NCBI GenBank assembly: GCA_034770075.1
Contig: CM068379.1
Span: 47,189,130 to 47,253,129 of the forward strand
Length of the DNA stretch: 64,000 bases
Reading direction: 5' to 3'
Source of the DNA: Aralia elata
Lineage: Eukaryota > Streptophyta > Magnoliopsida > Apiales > Araliaceae
Below the pieces are notes generated by a model. It saw only the letters and a list, made by a program, of their open reading frames with translations. It did no database searches and had not been told where the DNA came from. Below, one piece after another: positions 58,736-64,000 of the stretch. Numbering within the stretch: position 1 is the stretch's first letter; every line of letters starts with the position of its first letter. Both the position numbers and the translations under genes were made by a program.

Positions 58736-59628
58736 ATGGCTGTCGTCGGAGAGACCAGTGGAGTTCGGGAGGAGGAGGTATTTACGGACATACCCGTTGT
58801 TACGGAGCAGCTGGTGGGCTATGCACCCGTTGCCCCAGTAGTACCATTGGGTGGTTCGGGTCAGAGGAGGACTACTTGATGGATTTGGTAGAGCCTGCCA
58901 TGGGCGGGGTGTTGAGATCCGGCAGTTAGGACAGGGATGATGAGTCCAAGGAGGACCTGGCTGATATAGAGTTAGGTGGAGTTGCTGAAGAGGTACCTGA
59001 GGATGGATCTCCGGTGTTCCACACATTTCAGGATGACTTGCTCGGAGACTATGCCAATCGCATAATAGAGCAGGAGCAGATTATCGAGCAGCAGAATACT
59101 CGTATTGCACACTTAGAGGACGAGAATTCTGTCCATCAGGAGATTGAAGAGCAGTATAAGACAGAGGTGTACTCACTATAGTTCCAGATAGTTAAGCTGA
59201 AGGCTAAGATTCAGCAGTTAGAGGATGCTACAACGTAGTTGAGCCCCACAGTGCAGCAGCTGATGTTGCAAAACAGTCTGCTGAGGCAAGCATTAGAGTA
59301 GTCGAATGCTAGGGAGGTGGAGCTGCAGTCAGCTCTACAGGCCGTCAGGGCCGAGCGAGACTTGGAGCAGGCAGACAGGATTCGGGTACACGAGTTATAG
59401 GTTCGCGCAGCCACAAGGGTGGATGTGCTAGAGGGAGAGGTTCGAGATGGATCCGCTAGGATCGATACATTAGAGTATGTCATGTACACGACATTGACAA
59501 GACTTCAGGAACTGGTTAGGAGATACCCTCGGGAGGAGGGCAGTAGTCGGCACATGATCAGACGCCGAATGGTTGATCGGTTAGCTCGACAGGCACTCCG
59601 TCAGGCAGTTCGTCGTAGCAGGCGTTGA
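58736..59628 (+). pseudogene. E5 aORF between PBS and gag, degenerate
   Basis: ATG at 58736 after GTGTGTTGTAGG. First part MAVVGETSGVREEEVFTDIP; after a stop and frame change the middle is acidic and Gln/Glu/Leu-rich (RIIEQEQIIEQQNTRIAHLE, coiled-coil-like); the tail is RRYPREEGSSRHMIRRRMVD continuing to RRSRR and a stop at 59626. The tail is close to that of the L aORF, showing common descent. Several internal stops are TAG where the relative has or is expected to have CAG. Role unknown. Confidence 0.65.
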
Positions 59629-60040
59629 TTTGTTGGTTTAGTACCCTTGTGTTTACTTGGTCATTGTAGTGAGTCCCATTTTTGTTTAATAGGGACAGAT
59701 TTATGTTCAAAATTCAGGTGTTTTGTCGTATGCATAGAATGGTAGTCAACCCCAACTTTTGTTTTGGTAAAAGGAGCAGGTCGTAGTGAATCCTTACCTT
59801 TTTGCTTAATGGAGGATAGTTAGCAGTAGGCAGTATGCCATTGAGCATATATACTAGTATGCCAAATGTTGAGTTAGTCTGTATTAAAACATTGGTATAT
59901 GAATATAAATATAGTTGTTTCCTTTTTAATCAAATGTGTTTGATATAAGCTTTTACTATTGAATGTTGACTTAACCGGCATAGTGCGAAAAGCGTAGCAT
60001 AATAAGCGAAAGTCTAAGACTTTCTCTTTAGCAGATCATA
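59629..60040 (+). other. Spacer between aORF and gag in E5, acceptor-like end
   Basis: 412 bp non-coding, similar to 15619-16012. Ends TTTCTCTTTAGCAGATCATA before the gag ATG at 60041. Confidence 0.5.
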
Positions 60041-61790
60041 ATGCCGGCCAGAGTTAGACCCCGCAATCAACGTGTCGCCAAGTCAGAAAGTGAGGTTGGA
60101 GATCAACCTGACCCAATGAGAATAGTTGCTGAACTGCTGGTCGAGGCTATACAGACTAGACCCCCACCAGTAGCAACACAACCGGCACCCCAACCAGTGC
60201 ATCACTTGGCTAACTTTAAGGATTTCAAACTGGTTGGACCACCTGAGTTCAAGGGAACTCTTGACCCAATAAAAGCACAAACTTGGATCGACGAGATGGA
60301 GAAGGTCTTCGAGGTCGCGCGAGTGGCCGAGGAGCAGAGTACGCGGCGAAATTTAACAAGTTGGCCCAATTCGCTCCACATCAAGTGGACATGGAGGCCA
60401 GGAAGGCAAGAAGATTCAAGTTGGGATTGACGCCATAAGTGCAGAAAACCGTCGTTGTGTTGAAAATTAAGAATTTCTCTGAACTGTTGGAAAGGGCTAT
60501 CATTGCAGTAGGAGGCAATGAAGCCATAACACGATTTAAATAGGAAAAGAAGGCCGGTCAGGAAGGACCGAAGGGGGAAGCAGCAGAGGCAGCAACCCTA
60601 ATAAGCGTAAATGGATGGAGAGCCAATCCTCTGGAGGTAACAAGTCCGGGGGAGAGGCCAAGTCAAGTGGAAAGTGCAGCAGCTGCGGAAGGAACCACTC
60701 AGGGGAGTGTATGAAAGGGAGAAGCGTTTGTTATCCCTGTGGACAACCGGGGCACATGGCTCCTCAGTGTCCAAATAAGCAGAAAGGAGGGTGTTTTTCG
60801 TGTGGAGCCCAGACCACCAGATCAAGGACTACCCAAAGAGAAAGTGCCATGCAGCTAGCGGCAACCGCAACAACAACAACCACAACAACAGGCTGAGCAT
60901 TGGAGGGCCAGCAAGTCAAGCTAACAGACCAACGACACGCACGTTCAACATGACCGTCAAGGATGCAGTGGAGTCCAAGGACGTAGTGTCAGGTATCATC
61001 CCAATCAATAAAATAGATGCATATGTGTTATTTGATTTGGGTGCTGCCCGCTCTTTTGTTTTCGAAGAATTTGCTTAACAGTTAGACTTACCTCGTGAAA
61101 GGTTAGAACACCTTATGAACATAGAAGTAGCAAACAAGGAAATTATCCTCGTAGAATGCATTCATAGCAACTGTTGTGCCGAATTGCGAGGATGCAAGCT
61201 CAACATGGATTTAATACCAATTCGTTTGGGGGAGTTTGACGTAATCCTTGGGATGGATTGGTTAACAAGTCACGGAGCAGTCATTGACTGTAAGAAGAAG
61301 TGGTACACCTGCAGACTCCAAATAAGTCGAAGGTGGTATTCTATGGTAGTAAATCGCCAAGATAATCTTGTTGTCTGACGATGATGCAAGCAAGGAAGTT
61401 GCTTAGAAAGGGTTGCATAGGTTATTTGGCTCACGTGGTTGATACTCGACGAGTCGAGGATGAACTGAGTCAGATACTTGTCATAAGGGAATTCGCTGAT
61501 GTCTTCCCAGATGAAATTCTGGGACTGTCGCCAGATAGAGAGATAGAATTTGTGATTGACTTGGTACCAGGGACGACACTGATATCCAAGGCGCCGTACC
61601 GAATGACACCAATAGAGATGAAAGAACTAATGATTCAAGTGTAGGAACTGTTAGATAAGGGTTATATCAGACCGAGCGTATCACCGTGGGGAGTGCCAGT
61701 TCTGTTCGCAAAGAAGAAGGATGGTTCGATGAGGCTTTGTATCGACTATCGCGAGTTCAACAAAGTTACGATTAAGAATAGATATCCACT
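60041..61790 (+). pseudogene. gag-pol: E5 gag-protease-RT fragment, truncated
   Basis: Gag starts MPARVRPRNQRVAKSE and has VGPPEFKGTLDPIKAQTW. Near 60343 about 200 bp of the gag core is deleted compared with element L, joining ARVAEEQ to the AAKFNKLAQFAPHQVD region. Knuckles CSSCGRNHSGEC, CYPCGQPGHMAPQC and CFSCG are followed by frame changes. Protease shows FDLGAARSFVFEEFA (the DSG serine is lost), then ILGMDWLTSHGAVIDC, and RT start SKAPYRMTPIEMKELM and LCIDYREFNKVTIK. RT is cut at 61790 by the following LTR. Closely related to L. Confidence 0.9.
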
Positions 61791-62825
61791 TGAAAGTAGT
61801 ATACACACAAGCCAATCATATTAGATATGATGTAACATATACTTTGTAATCTTATTCATTTATTAATAAAAAGAATTGATTTTCTTAAAAGACATTTTAT
61901 ATTATCTACATAGTGTTGTTATATTAAATGTGATAAACACATAGTTTTGAGTAATGCTTTTAGAATCATGATGGTGATCATGCTAATGAGATCTAAATTC
62001 TAGATAGCTCACAAACTAAAATCGTTCCTAATCGTTGGATTACTAAAAAGGGGATTAGTGAATCTGGATAGATTAGTACATACGTTGCTTGCTCTTAGAA
62101 AGAGGATGATTGATGTCATAATCATTTGTGTGGAGACACTAAAGTAAGTATGTAGCTGCTTATTGGAGAATAAGTACACTGAACGTGGCTCGCTAAGGAA
62201 TACCTAATGGAGTTTTACTCGCCTGTCAATAGGAATTCCTCTAGTGATAGTAGTACAAGTGATCCTTGGACTTGAGATCATCATAGTATCTTGTGTATGA
62301 TGAGTTATACTTTAACATGCCCATTAAGACCTTTGGGGTATATCAAAGGGTATGATTGGGTATAATAAGTTGTGCATGGATATAGGTGAATGATCAACAA
62401 AGAATCTGCCACGTCTAGTAAAAGATGTGAATGTCCTATGTGATTCGATAAATGACAACTCAGTAGTCCTTGGCCAAGGCAGAATGAAATTAGAAAGGTG
62501 TTTCTAATTTGCATTATTTAGAGTTGTGTATTTGGGAATCGAAATACATATAATTAAATAAAATAAGACTTGACAGTAATTCCATATCTTATATTTAATT
62601 GGGACATTGTATGGTAGAAGGATTGAATTGTACGGTAACTATTCACTAAGGTTCTTTTGTGATTAATGTTGAAATCTATATTATCTGGAAAGTCGTTGAT
62701 CGTTAAGGGGGGGCTTATCCTTATTGTAGAATAAATATTATTTATTTAAATGAATTAAATAGTTTAATTTATTTATTTAAATAAGATTAGAATTGTTCTA
62801 ATTAATTTATTCACAACCAGTTTAA

Positions 62826-62906
62826 TATGGAGAACCTAAAGGGTTACACCGCAAAAGGAAAAATAATATGGAGAACCTAAAGGGTTACACCGCAAAAGGA
62901 AAAATA
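62826..62906 (+). repeat. Exact 40-bp tandem duplication in LTR
   Basis: AATATGGAGAACCTAAAGGG and the following 20 bases occur twice head to tail. Confidence 0.9.
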
Positions 62907-63238
62907 TTTATTCAAGAAGTAAATGGCATAATTGTAATAATAAGTTAAGTGTATTTAATTTAATCTATAGAGATAGAATAAATTAAATAGCTTAATATTT
63001 ATTATTTAATATTTTAGAAATATTAAATATAAATTAATAGGAGGAGTCTTATTATTATTATTATTATTATTATTATGACTATTACTATTATTTAATTCCT
63101 AATAGGGAATAGGAATTAATCAATAGAAGTACTCTCTCATGAATTCCTAATTGGATTAGGAGCATAATTAATTAAAGGAGTTTAATTATAATAGAAACCC
63201 AAATCCTAAATAGTTTAGGGAAGGGTTATTCCTACATC

Positions 63239-63246
63239 TATAAATA
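63239..63246 (+). promoter_or_regulatory. TATA box of the right-edge LTR
   Basis: CTATAAATAAGAG in AT-rich U3, about 430 bp before the LTR end. Confidence 0.6.
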
Positions 63247-63669
63247 AGAGGAGTCTTATCATAGATTAGGGTTACACACTCTTGTATTAGATTGTGGAGA
63301 GTACTTGTAATTTCTATAGAGATAGAAACTAGGGTTTTGTCAACACCCAACTTCTTGAATACCTATTCTTCCTTGGTGGATCACCTCTAGAGGCCAAACA
63401 CTTGGGTGGCTAACGTTGATCAAAGGAAGGAATCTCATCGGTGGAATTCAATGAGAACACGAAGGACTAGGAGTTGAACTTGTACCTGAGGAAGCTTTGA
63501 TCTACGAGGGTATAATTGTTATTCTCTTTCTCTTTCGTTTAGTTGATAATTGAACACAAGGATAGATCATGGTGATGGTTTGTATTAAAATTTTAAAATC
63601 CGTTTTATCACGCTTTCGCCCTATTTATGTAATTTGATTGCATGCTTGCGTTATATACAAACCTAACAG

Positions 63670-63681
63670 TGGTATCAGAGC
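63670..63681 (+). other. Primer-binding site (initiator Met tRNA) of right-edge element
   Basis: TGGTATCAGAGC one base after the LTR end, followed by TTAATCC. The shorter spacing differs from the Tekay elements (three bases). Confidence 0.85.
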
Positions 63682-63784
63682 TTAATCCTTGTGTTAATTA
63701 TTGATTGTGATGATTTCATGTATAAATTGATATGCGATACGATCGAATTTTTGGGTTGGAAAAATATTTTGAATCTACATCGCA

Positions 63785-63903
63785 GCGCGGCCGCGCCGCT
63801 TCCAGTTCATTCTGGAGCGCGGCCGCGCCCTAACCCAGAAAAACGTTTATAAGGGTGTAGCGCGGCCGCGTCGCTCCTAGTTCAATTTGGAGCGCGACCG
63901 CCC
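63785..63903. repeat. CG-rich palindromes in leader of right-edge element
   Basis: GCGCGGCCGCGC is a perfect 12-bp palindrome at 63785-63796 and 63817-63828, with decayed copies at 63860-63871 and 63892-63903. Each pair also brackets a stem GCTTCC or GCTCC with GGAGC, so a larger hairpin can form. Surroundings are AT-rich. Non-coding up to the window end. Confidence 0.85.
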
Positions 63904-64000
63904 AGGTATGCAGAGTTTGAAATTTTTTTTTCTCAATTAACATAAATGGTTTATTTAATTGAAAACGTTCAAAATAAAGATGTTTATTTTATCTGGAATA

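Larger units (their letters stand above)
61791..63668 (+). mobile_element. LTR of an unassigned retrotransposon (1.88 kb)
   Basis: TGAAAGTAGTATACACAC to AAACCTAACA, directly followed by a primer site, inside the E5 RT gene. CCACT (61786-61790) may be the target duplication. TATAAATA at 63239-63246 places U3 at about 1.45 kb and R-U5 at about 0.4 kb, unlike the Tekay LTRs. It has an exact tandem duplication of about 40 bp (TATGGAGAACCTAAAGGGTT; 62826-62906) and an (ATT)n run (63047-63075). Coding sequence lies beyond the window, so copia or gypsy cannot be decided. No gene inside. Confidence 0.75.

Noticed and set aside
63781..63905. CpG island or host gene promoter
   Set aside because: The CG-rich sequence is limited to a few palindromes within 120 bp just after a primer-binding site, so it belongs to the retrotransposon leader.

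Overview
The window is nuclear DNA of a flowering plant, probably a eudicot with a large repeat-rich genome. I found no host gene. Almost all 64 kb is a nest of LTR retrotransposons on both strands. Most are Ty3/gypsy chromoviruses of the Tekay (Del) type: three zinc knuckles in gag, order gag-PR-RT-RNaseH-IN, a C-terminal chromodomain, very long LTRs (3-5 kb) ending GGGGGCGTCACA, and an initiator-Met tRNA primer site (TGGTATCAGAGC). One element is of the Tat/Ogre type. At the right edge is a third kind of LTR element whose superfamily I cannot fix.

Layout. 1-841: start of a minus-strand LTR cut by the window edge, inserted in the RT of element M1. 842-8086: M1 (minus): broken gag-pol, an extra ORF (aORF) upstream of gag, PBS and a 3.9 kb 5' LTR. 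8087-9602: degenerate leader-like DNA with a hairpin minisatellite. 9603-10656: element A (plus), which has gag but no pol. 10657-35759: its 4.9 kb 3' LTR, split by (i) complete element L (11073-24061, target duplication AAATA, LTRs about 0.8% diverged) and (ii) a 7.2 kb solo LTR (28309-35499, target duplication GACAG) enlarged by 1.36 kb tandem duplications. 35760-38071: M2 (minus), a gag-PR-RT-RNaseH fragment of M1's family. 38072-39363 and about 44388-45112: two copies of another LTR (L1, L2). 39364-44395: M3 (minus), 3' LTR plus RNaseH-IN-chromodomain. 45113-61790: element E5 (plus): 5' LTR, aORF, gag, PR and start of RT, with a Tat/Ogre element (47300-57790, minus) inside its LTR. 61791-64000: an LTR, primer site and CG-rich leader of a further element.

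No element has an intact coding set. L comes closest: gag-PR is open but pol has two frameshifts and three stops. Many stops look like C-to-T decay at methylatable sites.

The most interesting signals are in the non-coding parts. (1) Most element families here carry short perfect hairpins, often repeated, with family-specific stems and some paired (covarying) changes. (2) A hairpin with a GGGA (GNRA) loop sits just upstream of the polypurine tract in three families, with compensatory stem changes. (3) An aORF with an acidic N-terminus, a coiled coil and a conserved arginine-rich tail (RYP[RV][DE]E) lies between PBS and gag in three elements. (4) The aORF and gag start codons are directly preceded by splice-acceptor-like tracts in every element where they are visible. 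Together these suggest a structured, possibly spliced leader controlling aORF and gag expression. That is inference from sequence alone.
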